Shown: positions 50,503-59,038 of the stretch, piece by piece | How positions within the stretch are numbered: position 1 is the stretch's first letter | Layout of the letters: each line of letters begins with the position of its first letter | Assembly (NCBI RefSeq): GCF_028863665.1 | Contig: NZ_JARBFX010000015.1 | Coordinates: 1 to 64,000 of the forward strand | Direction: 5' to 3' | Source of the DNA: Aquabacter sediminis | GTDB lineage: Bacteria; Pseudomonadota; Alphaproteobacteria; Rhizobiales; Xanthobacteraceae | DNA length: 64,000 nt | Made by a program: the position numbers and the translations under genes | Notes under the pieces: generated by a model | Databases searched by the model: none | Seen by the model: only the letters and a program-made list of their open reading frames with translations | What the model was told of the DNA's origin: nothing

Positions 50503-51644
50503 GCGGTGCGCGGCTCGCGCGGTTCGAGACCACCCTGGCGGGCCTGAAGGGCCGCGCCCGGGCGCGGTCGCTCCAGGGGCGCGAGGGGCACGATTTTGCC
50601 TCCAACGACTATATCGGCCTTGCCAGCTCCCCCCGCCTCGCCGACGCCGTTCAGGCGGCACTCGCGCGCGGCGTGCCGGTGGGGGCGGCCGGCTCGCGGC
50701 TCCTGCGCGGCAATCATCCCGAGCACGAGGCGCTGGAGGCGGAAGCCGCCGCCTTTTTTGGCGCACCGGCCTGCCTGTTCTTCGGCAGCGGCTTCGACGC
50801 CAATCTCGCCCTCTTCTCCACCTTGCCCCGGCGCGAGGATTTGGTGGTCCATGACGCGCTGATCCATGCCAGCGTTCATTCCGGCATGGCGGCGGGCAAG
50901 GCCAAGGTGGTCTCCGCCGCACACAATGACGCGCAGGCCTTCGAGGATGCCATCCGCACCTGGCGCGCCGAGGGCGGACGCGGCACGCCCTGGCTCGCGG
51001 TGGAGAGCATCTATTCCATGGATGGCGATGCCGCGCCGCTCGGCGATCTCGTCGCCGTTGCGGAACGCCATGACGGCTTCCTGGTGGTGGACGAGGCCCA
51101 CGCCACCGGCGTGTTCGGCGCACAGGGGCGCGGCCTTGGCGCGGCTTTCGAGGGGCGCGAGTGCCTCATCAGCCTGCACACCTGTGGCAAGGGGCTCGGC
51201 GTCTCCGGCGCGCTGGTGAGCGCGCACGCGAGCCTCATTTCCTTCCTCATCAACCGGGCCCGCCCCTTCATATACGCCACCGCACCCTCGCCGCTCATGG
51301 CCGCAACGGTGCGCGAGGCGCTGCGCGTGTGCGCCGACGAGCCCGAGCGGCGGGACCGCCTCTCCACCCTCGTGCGGCACGCCGAAGCCCGGCTTGCCTC
51401 CCGCCTCGGCGTGCCGGCCAGCGGCTCGCAGATCATCCCCGTGATGATCGGCTCCAACGCCCGGGCCATGGAGGTTGCGCGACGGGTGCAGGCGGCCGGG
51501 TTCGACTGCCGCGCCATCCGCCCGCCCACGGTGCCCGAGGGCACGGCGCGCCTGCGCATCTCGCTCACCTTGAATGTGGATGCCGCAACCGTGGACGGCC
51601 TGGTGGATGCCATCGCATTCGCGCTTCAAGACGTGGCCGCCTGA
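50499..51644 (+). CDS. bioF: 8-amino-7-oxononanoate synthase
   Basis: This 381-residue PLP enzyme joins pimeloyl-ACP (or -CoA) with alanine. Markers are [28 protein letters not shown], the PLP Asp/His pair in [10 protein letters not shown], and the Schiff-base Lys in [11 protein letters not shown]. Its ATG lies inside the bioB stop (ATGA overlap) so translation is coupled. It is full length. Confidence 0.96.
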   Translation: MSGARLARFETTLAGLKGRARARSLQGREGHDFASNDYIGLASSPRLADAVQAALARGVPVGAAGSRLLRGNHPEHEALEAEAAAFFGAPACLFFGSGFDANLALFSTLPRREDLVVHDALIHASVHSGMAAGKAKVVSAAHNDAQAFEDAIRTWRAEGGRGTPWLAVESIYSMDGDAAPLGDLVAVAERHDGFLVVDEAHATGVFGAQGRGLGAAFEGRECLISLHTCGKGLGVSGALVSAHASLISFLINRARPFIYATAPSPLMAATVREALRVCADEPERRDRLSTLVRHAEARLASRLGVPASGSQIIPVMIGSNARAMEVARRVQAAGFDCRAIRPPTVPEGTARLRISLTLNVDAATVDGLVDAIAFALQDVAA

Positions 51645-51667
51645 AGGCGCACGTCCGGGGACCCACC

Positions 51668-52291
51668 ATGCCCGCCTTCATCGTCACCGGCACCGACACC
51701 GGCATCGGCAAGACCATCTTCAGCGCCGCCCTGACCGGGGCCTTGGGCGCGCGCTATTGGAAGCCCGTGCAATCGGGCCTCGAAGAGGAGACCGACAGCG
51801 CCACGGTCGCCCGTCTCGGCCGTGTGCCGCCGGAGCGCATCCTGCCCGAAGCCTATCGGCTCCAGCTCCCCGCCTCACCCCATCTCTCGGCGGAAGCGGA
51901 AGGCGTCGCCATCGATCCCGACGCCCTGGTGCCGCCGGAGGGAAATGGCCCGCTGATCATCGAGGGCGCCGGCGGCCTCCTGGTGCCGCTCACGCGATCC
52001 CTGTTGACCATCGACCTGTTCGCCCGCTGGGGCCTGCCGGTGATCCTGTGCGCACGCACCACGCTCGGCACCATCAACCACACCTTGCTGTCCGTCGAGG
52101 CGCTGCGTCGGCGGAACATGGCGATCCATGGCATCGCCTTCATAGGACCGGAGATGCCGGACAATGCCCGTGTCATCGCGGACTTTTCGGGCGTAAAGAT
52201 CCTGGGCCGGCTGCCGGTGCTCGACCCGCTTGACCCTGAGCGGCTCGCCGGCGCCTTCGCTGACCATTTCGACCTGCGGGACTTTGCCTGA
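51668..52291 (+). CDS. bioD: Dethiobiotin synthetase
   Basis: This 207-residue ATP-dependent carboxylase closes the ureido ring of biotin. The P-loop GTDTGIGKT (8-16) and the segments [14 protein letters not shown] and [10 protein letters not shown] are typical. It begins 23 bases after bioF, and its stop overlaps bioA (TGATG). Confidence 0.96.
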   Translation: MPAFIVTGTDTGIGKTIFSAALTGALGARYWKPVQSGLEEETDSATVARLGRVPPERILPEAYRLQLPASPHLSAEAEGVAIDPDALVPPEGNGPLIIEGAGGLLVPLTRSLLTIDLFARWGLPVILCARTTLGTINHTLLSVEALRRRNMAIHGIAFIGPEMPDNARVIADFSGVKILGRLPVLDPLDPERLAGAFADHFDLRDFA

Positions 52292-53559
52292 TGCTGTCGT
52301 CCTCCCCCGTCTGGCACCCCTTCACCCAGCACGCCACGGAGCCGGCGCCGCCGCGCATCGTGCGGACGGAAGGCGCCTATCTGGAGAGCGAAGATGGCCG
52401 CCGCATCCTGGACTGCATCTCGTCCTGGTGGGTCATCACCCATGGCCACCGGCACCCCGCCATCATGGCCGCCATCCGGGAGGCGAGCGAAAGCCTCGAC
52501 CAGATCATCTTCGCCGGCTTCACCCACGAACCCGCCGAGGCGCTGGCGCGCGAACTGGTGAAGCTTGCCCCGGCAGGCCTCGACCACGTCTTCTTTTCCG
52601 ATTCGGGCTCCACCTGCGTGGAAGTGGCGCTGAAGATGGCGCTCGGCACCTTCCGCAATCGCGGCGAGCGGCGGTCGCGCATCGTGGTGATGGAGGACAG
52701 CTATCACGGCGACACGATCGGCACCATGAGCGTGGGCGCGCGGGGCGTCTTCAACGCCGCCTACGAGCCCATCCTGTTCGACGTGGACCGCATCCCCTTC
52801 CCCGTCGCCGGCCGGGAGCAGGTGACGCTGGATGCCTTCGAGGCCGTGGCGCGCTCGCGAGAGGCCGCCGCGCTCATCCTGGAGCCGCTGGTTCTGGGAT
52901 CGGGCGGCATGCGCATGTATCCGCCCTGCGTATTGCGGGACCTCCACGCAATTGCTGAGGCCACCGGCACCCTCTTCGTCCTGGACGAGGTCATGACCGG
53001 CTGGGGCCGCACGGGCACCCTCTTCGCCTGCCAGCAGGCGGCCGTGCGGCCGGACATATTGTGCACCTCCAAGGGCCTGACCGGGGGCGCGATCCCCCTC
53101 GCCGCCACCCTCGCAACCCAAGAGATTTTCGACGCCCATTACTCCACGGACAGGCGCCATACCTTCTTCCATTCCTCCTCTTATACCGCCAATCCCATCG
53201 CCTGCGCCGCCGGGCTCGCCAATGTGCGCGTGTGGCAGGAAGAGCCTGTGGCGACGCGGATCGCCCATCTCGCGCGCATGCAGGCGGAGCGGCTGTTCCG
53301 GCTGGCGCAGAACCCGCATTTCTCTTCGCCCCGCCAGTGCGGCACCATCGCCGCCATTGACCTGAACGTACCGGATGGCGGGTATCTGGCCGATGCGGGG
53401 CCGCGTATGCGCGCCTTCTTCCTTGGGCGCGACCTCCTGGTCCGGCCGCTGGGCAACGTGCTTTATGTGATGCCGCCGTACTGCGTCACCGAGGCCGAAC
53501 TCGACCGTGTCTATGACGCCATGGCCGAGGCCGGCCGGCAGTTCGGTGTGGCGGCGTGA
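52291..53559 (+). CDS. bioA: Adenosylmethionine-8-amino-7-oxononanoate aminotransferase
   Basis: This 422-residue PLP aminotransferase uses S-adenosylmethionine as the amino donor. It opens [11 protein letters not shown] and has [13 protein letters not shown], the PLP Asp in [12 protein letters not shown], and the Schiff-base Lys in [16 protein letters not shown]. The length is typical. The start codon overlaps the bioD stop by one base, and the end overlaps the bioZ GTG by four bases. Confidence 0.97.
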   Translation: MLSSSPVWHPFTQHATEPAPPRIVRTEGAYLESEDGRRILDCISSWWVITHGHRHPAIMAAIREASESLDQIIFAGFTHEPAEALARELVKLAPAGLDHVFFSDSGSTCVEVALKMALGTFRNRGERRSRIVVMEDSYHGDTIGTMSVGARGVFNAAYEPILFDVDRIPFPVAGREQVTLDAFEAVARSREAAALILEPLVLGSGGMRMYPPCVLRDLHAIAEATGTLFVLDEVMTGWGRTGTLFACQQAAVRPDILCTSKGLTGGAIPLAATLATQEIFDAHYSTDRRHTFFHSSSYTANPIACAAGLANVRVWQEEPVATRIAHLARMQAERLFRLAQNPHFSSPRQCGTIAAIDLNVPDGGYLADAGPRMRAFFLGRDLLVRPLGNVLYVMPPYCVTEAELDRVYDAMAEAGRQFGVAA

Positions 53560-54548
53560 CAGCGGGAACCCACATTCTGGGCTTCGGCCATGCGGTGCCT
53601 GGCCGCCGGGTGCCGAATGGGGAAATCGAGGAGCGGCTTGGTCTCGGCCCGGGTTGGATCGAGCGGCGCACGGGCATTGTGGAGCGCCGCTGGGCCGCGC
53701 CGGAAGACACGCTGTCGGACCTCGCCGCAGCGGCGGGCCGGATGGCACTCGCCGAGGCTGTGACGCACGGCCTCGATCGAGGCGCCATCGGCCTGACCCT
53801 CCTCGCCACCTCGACGCCGGACCACCTCCTGCCGCCTTCCGCTCCCCTGGTGGCGCACAAATTGGGGCTGAGCGGATCGGGCGCTGCGGACCTTGCCGGC
53901 GCGTGCGGCGGCTTCCTCTATGCCCTGGTCCTGGCGGAGGGTTTTGTGCGGACATCGCGAACGCCGGCATTGGTGATCGCAGCCAATCTCCTGAGCCGCC
54001 GCATCAACCCTGACGAGCGGGGCAGCTGCGTCCTGTTCGCAGATGCCGCCGGGGCGGTGGTTCTGGCGCCCAGCCCGCGGCCGGAGGCGGGGATCCTTGC
54101 CGCGCACCTGACATCCGACGGGGCCGGCTATGGCCTGATCCAGGTGCCAGCCGGCGGCTCGAGCCACCCTTTTGCGCCCGACCTGCCGGTGGAGGACACC
54201 CGCATGACCATCACGGATGGACAGGCTGTGTTCGTCGAAGCGGTGCGGCTGATGACAGACAGCGCCCGGCGGGCGCTTGGCCGCGCAGGCCTTGCGGCGG
54301 ACGCAGTGGATCATTTCGTCCCCCACCAGGCCAATGCGCGCCTGATGCATGCCGTGGCTCACAACCTTGTCATTCCGCAGGACAAGGTCCTCTCCTCGGT
54401 GGCGCTGTTCGGGAATTCGTCGGCCGCCACCATCCCGCTGACCCTTTCGCTCGCCCATGAAAAAAAGCCGTTCCGCCCCGGCGAAATGCTCCTCATGAGT
54501 GCGGCGGGCGCGGGATTGACGGGCGGGGCCTGCGTTCTGCGGCTGTAG
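53556..54548 (+). CDS. bioZ: BioZ, KAS III-like enzyme for pimeloyl chain supply
   Basis: This 330-residue beta-ketoacyl-ACP synthase III homologue has the triad Cys117 (LAGACGGF), His256 (VPHQAN) and Asn286 (LFGNSSAA). In Agrobacterium and Brucella, BioZ condenses glutaryl-CoA with malonyl-ACP to start pimeloyl-ACP, replacing BioC/BioH. The gene begins with GTG inside the bioA stop, as the last member of bioBFDAZ. FabH is the alternative, but the operon position strongly supports BioZ. Confidence 0.93.
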   Translation: MTAGTHILGFGHAVPGRRVPNGEIEERLGLGPGWIERRTGIVERRWAAPEDTLSDLAAAAGRMALAEAVTHGLDRGAIGLTLLATSTPDHLLPPSAPLVAHKLGLSGSGAADLAGACGGFLYALVLAEGFVRTSRTPALVIAANLLSRRINPDERGSCVLFADAAGAVVLAPSPRPEAGILAAHLTSDGAGYGLIQVPAGGSSHPFAPDLPVEDTRMTITDGQAVFVEAVRLMTDSARRALGRAGLAADAVDHFVPHQANARLMHAVAHNLVIPQDKVLSSVALFGNSSAATIPLTLSLAHEKKPFRPGEMLLMSAAGAGLTGGACVLRL

Positions 54549-54675
54549 GCACCCCGTCCACCGCGCTTTACAGGCCCTCCTCCGGGGTGCATTCCTCATC
54601 GAACCATAGGGAAGGAGCCGGCCAGCGAGGCAGGCAGCTTTCCGAGGAGGCCGGTGGTCGGCGAGGAAACACGTA

Positions 54676-57222
54676 ATGGTCCGTTGGGCGTTGCGGGCGG
54701 TCTTGGCGCTGGGCGTCCTGGCCGGCCTTGTGGTTGGCACCTTCCTTCTGTTGGCGCGCCTGCCGTCCGCCGAACCCCTGCGCCGTACCCTCGTGGAACG
54801 GGGACTGACGCAGATCTGGGGCCAGCCGGTCGAAGTGAAGGGTGCGGTCTCCGTCACCTTCCGACCACGCCTTGCCGTCCATGCCCGGCAGGTGGTGTCG
54901 TCCACTGTCGGCGAAGAGGCGGAGATCGGCGAACTGGTCCTGGCGCTCGCGCCCTACGCGGATCTGCGGCCGGACAGCCCCTTCTTCGGCTTCGCGCTCT
55001 CCGATGCGCGGTTCAACATTCTCATTCACCAGCACCTCAACCCAGCCCCGGGCTCCATCCTCTCCTCGCCCGTCCAATTGCTGCGCCACCTCCCCCACCT
55101 GAAGCTCGACCGGGTCGCCGTCGACTTCAACGATCCCGAACTTGGTTGGCGCTTCCTCGTGGAGCTGGACCGGCTGAGGACCTCCCCGGAAGGCGGCCGC
55201 GAGAAGGGCGAGGCCAAGGGACGCCTGAATGGGCGGCCGCTCGACCTCAGTTTCATATTTGATCGTGAGACGGAGCGGCCGGAGTTCGAAGCCGACAGCG
55301 CAAGGCCCTATGGCGCGAAGATTTTATTCGGATCGCAGGGCCTCACCGGGAGCCTGATGGTGCGCGCCCCGAACCTGGAGTTCGAGGGCGACATGGTGGG
55401 CAGCCTGACTGCGCGCACAACGAGCCTTGACGACCTCCTGGCGCTCGCTCGCATCGCCCCGATCGGCGGAGGCTCCGGCCACATGAGCGCGGAACTGGGC
55501 ATCGAGGCCCATGCGCTGTCCGTGCCGAAGCTGAACGTGGACTTCACCCTTCCGGACGGGGCCCGCGTGACCCTCCATGGCAAGGTCGACGACGCCCTCC
55601 ACGGAAAGGGCATCTCCATCAATGCAGTGGCGGACATCGACCCCGATGCTCCCCCCGCCGTCTCCATCCGCGACATCACGGTGACCCGGCTGTCCGGCCA
55701 TTTTCTCAACGCCCGTCGCGGCTTGATGCTTAACGACATCCATATCGGCACCAACGCGTTCGCCGAGAACCTGCGGGAGATCGGCCCCATCCAGGTGGCA
55801 CGCGTCCAGCGCGGGCCGGACGGCGAGGTGGCGCTACGGGGCATTTCCGTGGTGGCCGGCCCGGAGGACAAGCCCATCTTCCGCCTGACCGGTTCCATTG
55901 GCGACGTGCTGGATTTCTCCCAGGTGGAACTGGCCGGCAGCATCGACATGGCGGTGTCCGACGTGCTCCTCCTTTCGGGCGGGAAACCTGAGGACCTCGG
56001 ACGCCTCGTCGGCAATATCGCCATCTCCGACGCCGACGGAACCCTCGGCATCAACGCCTTCACGGCGGAACTTCAGGGTACAGATCTCGTCAGGGCGAAG
56101 CTGGCGCTCCGCCTCGACGACCTGCCCGGTGAGAAGGGACCCCAGCCGACCCAGTTCCATGCCGACATCCAGGTGCCCCGTCTGGGGCAACTCGCGCGCG
56201 CCCTCGGCTTTTCCAGCGACTTCGACGGACCCGCGAGCTTTCTCGGCGACCTTGCCGGCACCAGTGACAGCCTGAAGGCGGACGGGCAGGTGGAGCTCGG
56301 CCGCACCCGCATCGACGGCGCGCTCACCTCCGAAGCCCGCGGGGAGCGCAGCTTCATATCCGGACACATCCACTCCCCCACCCTCTATGTGAACGAATTG
56401 CGCGAGGTGTTCCGGCGCGATGACGACAGCCCCCCTGTGCCCCGCATTTCCATCGTCGGCGCCAGCGCGCCCGCTGGCGGCAGCCAACTGGACCTCATCG
56501 CCTCCACCGATGCCGATGTGCGGGTGAGCGCCGATCGGCTCGATGGATCCGTGGAGGGGGCGAGCGGGATCGAGGCGCGCGTCCGGCTTGAGAAGGGCGT
56601 CCTGCGGGGCGACCCGGTCCGGGTGCGCTATGGCGGCGGTGTGATCGAGGCGGTGGTCAGCAGTGAAGGCGAGCAGGTCCTGCGCGCCAAGGGCAATGGC
56701 CAGGGCTGGCCGCTGGCCTCACTGATGCGCGGCGGCAAGGGCGGCGTTTCCGCATCCGGTACCGTGCGTCTGGATTTCGACCTCACAGCCAAGCTGGGCG
56801 TCGACACCGACCCGCTCCGCACCCTGGACGGCACCGCCACAGCGCGGGTGCGCAATGGGCGGCTCGGCACCGGCATGCTGGACCTCGCCGGCCTCGGCGT
56901 GCTGGGGGGCCTGTTCAATCCCAACGTGATGAAGGGCGAGAGCCCGCTGCGCTGCGTGAAGGTGCCGCTGAGCTTCAGCAACGGGGTCGGGAAGACCGAC
57001 CCGGTGATCGTAATCGAGACCGATGCGGTGCAGGCGCTCGGGCGCGGCACCATCAATCTGGTGCGCAACACGGTCGACCTCTACATGGTGCCCCGGCCCC
57101 TCAATGCCCTCGGCGGGGCGGCGGGCTACAGCTTTACGGTGAAGGGCAACCTGGACAGTCCGACCATCGGCATGGCGAGCGGCGGCGGCACGGGGCTGAA
57201 GGGCAATTACCGCTGCGAGTGA
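54676..57222 (+). CDS. AsmA-family envelope protein
   Basis: This 848-residue protein begins with an N-terminal membrane anchor (ALRAVLALGVLAGLVVGTFLLLARL). A long beta-rich periplasmic body follows, with repeated Ala/Asp/Gly/Leu/Val motifs. Its end resembles the AsmA C-terminal region (MLDLAGLGVLGGLFNPNV, then LRCVKVPLSFSNGVG, then YSFTVKGNLDSPTIGM). AsmA/TamB relatives shuttle lipids or aid outer-membrane assembly. It follows bioZ by 127 bases and converges on the symporter gene. Confidence 0.88.
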   Translation: MVRWALRAVLALGVLAGLVVGTFLLLARLPSAEPLRRTLVERGLTQIWGQPVEVKGAVSVTFRPRLAVHARQVVSSTVGEEAEIGELVLALAPYADLRPDSPFFGFALSDARFNILIHQHLNPAPGSILSSPVQLLRHLPHLKLDRVAVDFNDPELGWRFLVELDRLRTSPEGGREKGEAKGRLNGRPLDLSFIFDRETERPEFEADSARPYGAKILFGSQGLTGSLMVRAPNLEFEGDMVGSLTARTTSLDDLLALARIAPIGGGSGHMSAELGIEAHALSVPKLNVDFTLPDGARVTLHGKVDDALHGKGISINAVADIDPDAPPAVSIRDITVTRLSGHFLNARRGLMLNDIHIGTNAFAENLREIGPIQVARVQRGPDGEVALRGISVVAGPEDKPIFRLTGSIGDVLDFSQVELAGSIDMAVSDVLLLSGGKPEDLGRLVGNIAISDADGTLGINAFTAELQGTDLVRAKLALRLDDLPGEKGPQPTQFHADIQVPRLGQLARALGFSSDFDGPASFLGDLAGTSDSLKADGQVELGRTRIDGALTSEARGERSFISGHIHSPTLYVNELREVFRRDDDSPPVPRISIVGASAPAGGSQLDLIASTDADVRVSADRLDGSVEGASGIEARVRLEKGVLRGDPVRVRYGGGVIEAVVSSEGEQVLRAKGNGQGWPLASLMRGGKGGVSASGTVRLDFDLTAKLGVDTDPLRTLDGTATARVRNGRLGTGMLDLAGLGVLGGLFNPNVMKGESPLRCVKVPLSFSNGVGKTDPVIVIETDAVQALGRGTINLVRNTVDLYMVPRPLNALGGAAGYSFTVKGNLDSPTIGMASGGGTGLKGNYRCE

Positions 57223-57254
57223 GCCGGCCGCCTCCATCGCCCCCATAGAACAAT

Positions 57255-57280
57255 CCCCCCGCCCCCGAAGGCGCGGGGGG
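57255..57280. terminator. Bidirectional hairpin between the AsmA-like gene and symporter gene
   Basis: CCCCCCGC (57255-57262) pairs with GCGGGGGG (57273-57280), loop 10 bases. It lies between convergent stops at 57222 and 57288. Flanks are only mildly T-rich (GAACAAT on the left), so it is a good but not perfect terminator for both genes. Confidence 0.65.
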
Positions 57281-57287
57281 TGAGAGA

Positions 57288-58556
57288 TCAGGCTGCGATG
57301 GCCAGCTCCTCGTCATCGTCGTCCTTGCCCACATCCACATTCTCGCCCTCCCACTTGGCGACCACGGTGGTGGCAAGGCCGTTGCCGATGACGTTGGTGG
57401 CGGACCGCCCCATGTCCAGGAACTGGTCGACGCCGAGAACCAGGAGCAGGCCGGCTGATGGCAGCTTGAACATCTCAAGCGTCGCCGCCACCACCACCAG
57501 GGAGCCGCGCGGCACCGCGCCCATGCCCTTGGACGTGACCATGAGGGCGAGCAGCATGACGATCTGCTGGCTCCAGCTCAGCTCGATGCCATAGGCCTGG
57601 GCGATGAAGAGCACCGCGAAGGTGCAATACATCATGGAGCCGTCCAGGTTGAACGAATAGCCGAGCGGCAGCACGAAGCTGACGATCTTCTCGCTCACCG
57701 GTACCCGCTCCAGCTGGCGCATCATGGAGGGATAGGCCGCCTCGCTGGAGGCGGTGGTGAAGGCGACGATGAAGGGCGCCCGCAGCAGCGACACCACACG
57801 GATCGCCGTCTTGCCGAGGAACAGGAAGCCGGCCCCGAACATCACGCACCACAGGATGGCCAGGCTCAGATAGAAGGAGGCCATGTACTTCCCATAGGTG
57901 AGAAGGATGCCCGGCCCGTGCTCCGTCACGATGGAGGCGATGGCCGCGAACACCGCGAGCGGCGCCAGGGACATCACATAGCCGGTGATCTTGAGGATGA
58001 CGTGCGAGGCCTCCTCGATCAGCGCCACCAGCACGCGCGCCTTGTGCCCCACGGAAGCCGCCGCCACCCCGAAGAAGATCGAGAAGATGACGATCTGGAG
58101 CACTTCATTGTTGGCCAGCGCCCCCACCGCGCTGCTGGGCACAGCGTGCTTGATGAACTCGTCGAGCGAGAAGGAGCCCGCCTGGATGCCGGAGGAGGCG
58201 TCCAGCGGCGGCAGGGGCATATTGAGGTCCTTGCCCGGCGCCAGCAGGTTCACCATCACCATGCCGATGAAGAGCGAGACCAGAGAGGCCGTGATGAACC
58301 ACAGCATGGCCTTTCCGCCCACCCGGCCGATGGTCTTCATGTCACCCATATGCGCCACGCCGGCCACCAGCGAGGTGAAGACCAGCGGGCCGATGATCAT
58401 CTTCACCAGGCGCAGGAAGATCTCGGTAATCAACGAGATGTGGTTGGCGATGTTCTCGGCGACCTTGGGGTCCGGCCAGAGGACATGATTGGCATATCCG
58501 ACAATGACGCCCAGGATGAGCGCGATAACGATATACAAAGTCAGCTTGTGCTTCAC
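57288..58556 (-). CDS. Dicarboxylate/amino acid:cation symporter (DctA/GltP family)
   Basis: This 422-residue inner-membrane transporter is of the DAACS family. Markers are FTTASSEAAYPSMM (serine-rich hairpin), FNLDGSMMYCTFAVLF, TSKGMGAVPRGSLVV, and DMGRSATNVIGNGLATTVVAKWEG near the C-terminus. Eight or so membrane segments run along the chain. It begins with GTG at 58556, preceded by a GGGGGA Shine-Dalgarno. The end carries an acidic DDDDEE tail. The substrate, C4-dicarboxylate or glutamate, is not decided by sequence. Confidence 0.92.
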   Translation of the reverse strand: MKHKLTLYIVIALILGVIVGYANHVLWPDPKVAENIANHISLITEIFLRLVKMIIGPLVFTSLVAGVAHMGDMKTIGRVGGKAMLWFITASLVSLFIGMVMVNLLAPGKDLNMPLPPLDASSGIQAGSFSLDEFIKHAVPSSAVGALANNEVLQIVIFSIFFGVAAASVGHKARVLVALIEEASHVILKITGYVMSLAPLAVFAAIASIVTEHGPGILLTYGKYMASFYLSLAILWCVMFGAGFLFLGKTAIRVVSLLRAPFIVAFTTASSEAAYPSMMRQLERVPVSEKIVSFVLPLGYSFNLDGSMMYCTFAVLFIAQAYGIELSWSQQIVMLLALMVTSKGMGAVPRGSLVVVAATLEMFKLPSAGLLLVLGVDQFLDMGRSATNVIGNGLATTVVAKWEGENVDVGKDDDDEELAIAA

Positions 58557-58771
58557 TCTGGTCCCCCGTCCGTTCTGCTTGCTTGAAAACTCACCCCAGC
58601 ATGCGGGGTTTATCCCTGCGCGGTCGAAGCCATGGAATGCGTGTCGACGCATGCGCCATGGGGTCGGATTTACACGTGGATCGGGCCGGCCTCCGTGCGG
58701 GAGCCCGGCACCATCCAAGCTGCGGCGGAACAATGAGTTTTCAAACAGCCTCCCCGTTGCGGGCACCCTCG

Positions 58772-58787
58772 CATTTCGGCCGAAATG
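58772..58787. promoter_or_regulatory. Perfect 16-bp palindrome upstream of tamA
   Basis: CATTTCGGCCGAAATG reads identically on both strands with no spacer. It is 252 bases upstream of the tamA start and 216 upstream of the symporter start. A dimeric regulator site is the likely reading; no regulator is assigned. Confidence 0.5.
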
Positions 58788-59024
58788 TGTCGAGCGTCTG
58801 TTCTAGGCATGGCAAATCCCGGCTGCAGAATTTGCAGGCAGCTGTCCCTCCAGGCCTGTCGCTGCGTCATCTGCCGGCTCGAATGCCTGCAGGTCCAGCC
58901 ATTTCCCAAGCTTGGCTTCATGAAATCAGAGGCTTAGGCTCACACTCCCTTAACGACGCCACGCCGCGCGCATGGACGCGCGGGAGCCCGGCCGCTAAGA
59001 TTGCTCTGACCCTGGATTTCCACC

Positions 59025-59038
59025 GAGGCGGAGCATCG
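59025..59038 (+). promoter_or_regulatory. Ribosome binding site that decides the tamA start
   Basis: GAGGCGGAG (59025-59033) stands five bases before a TTG at 59039. No ATG or GTG lies in frame near the signal peptide, so this site is the reason for choosing the TTG start. Confidence 0.6.

Larger units (their letters stand above)
58557..59038. promoter_or_regulatory. Divergent region between the symporter gene and tamA
   Basis: These 482 bases hold no gene I can support; upstream codons of the tamA frame look non-coding. Two clear symmetric elements are present: ATGCGT (58637-58642) with ACGCAT (58647-58652) and a perfect 16-bp palindrome at 58772-58787. The region should carry promoters for both divergent genes. 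Confidence 0.5.

Noticed and set aside
54549-54590. Terminator after bioZ
   Set aside because: GCACCCCG pairs with CGGGGTGC, but the loop is 26 bases and no T-run follows, so it is too weak to call.
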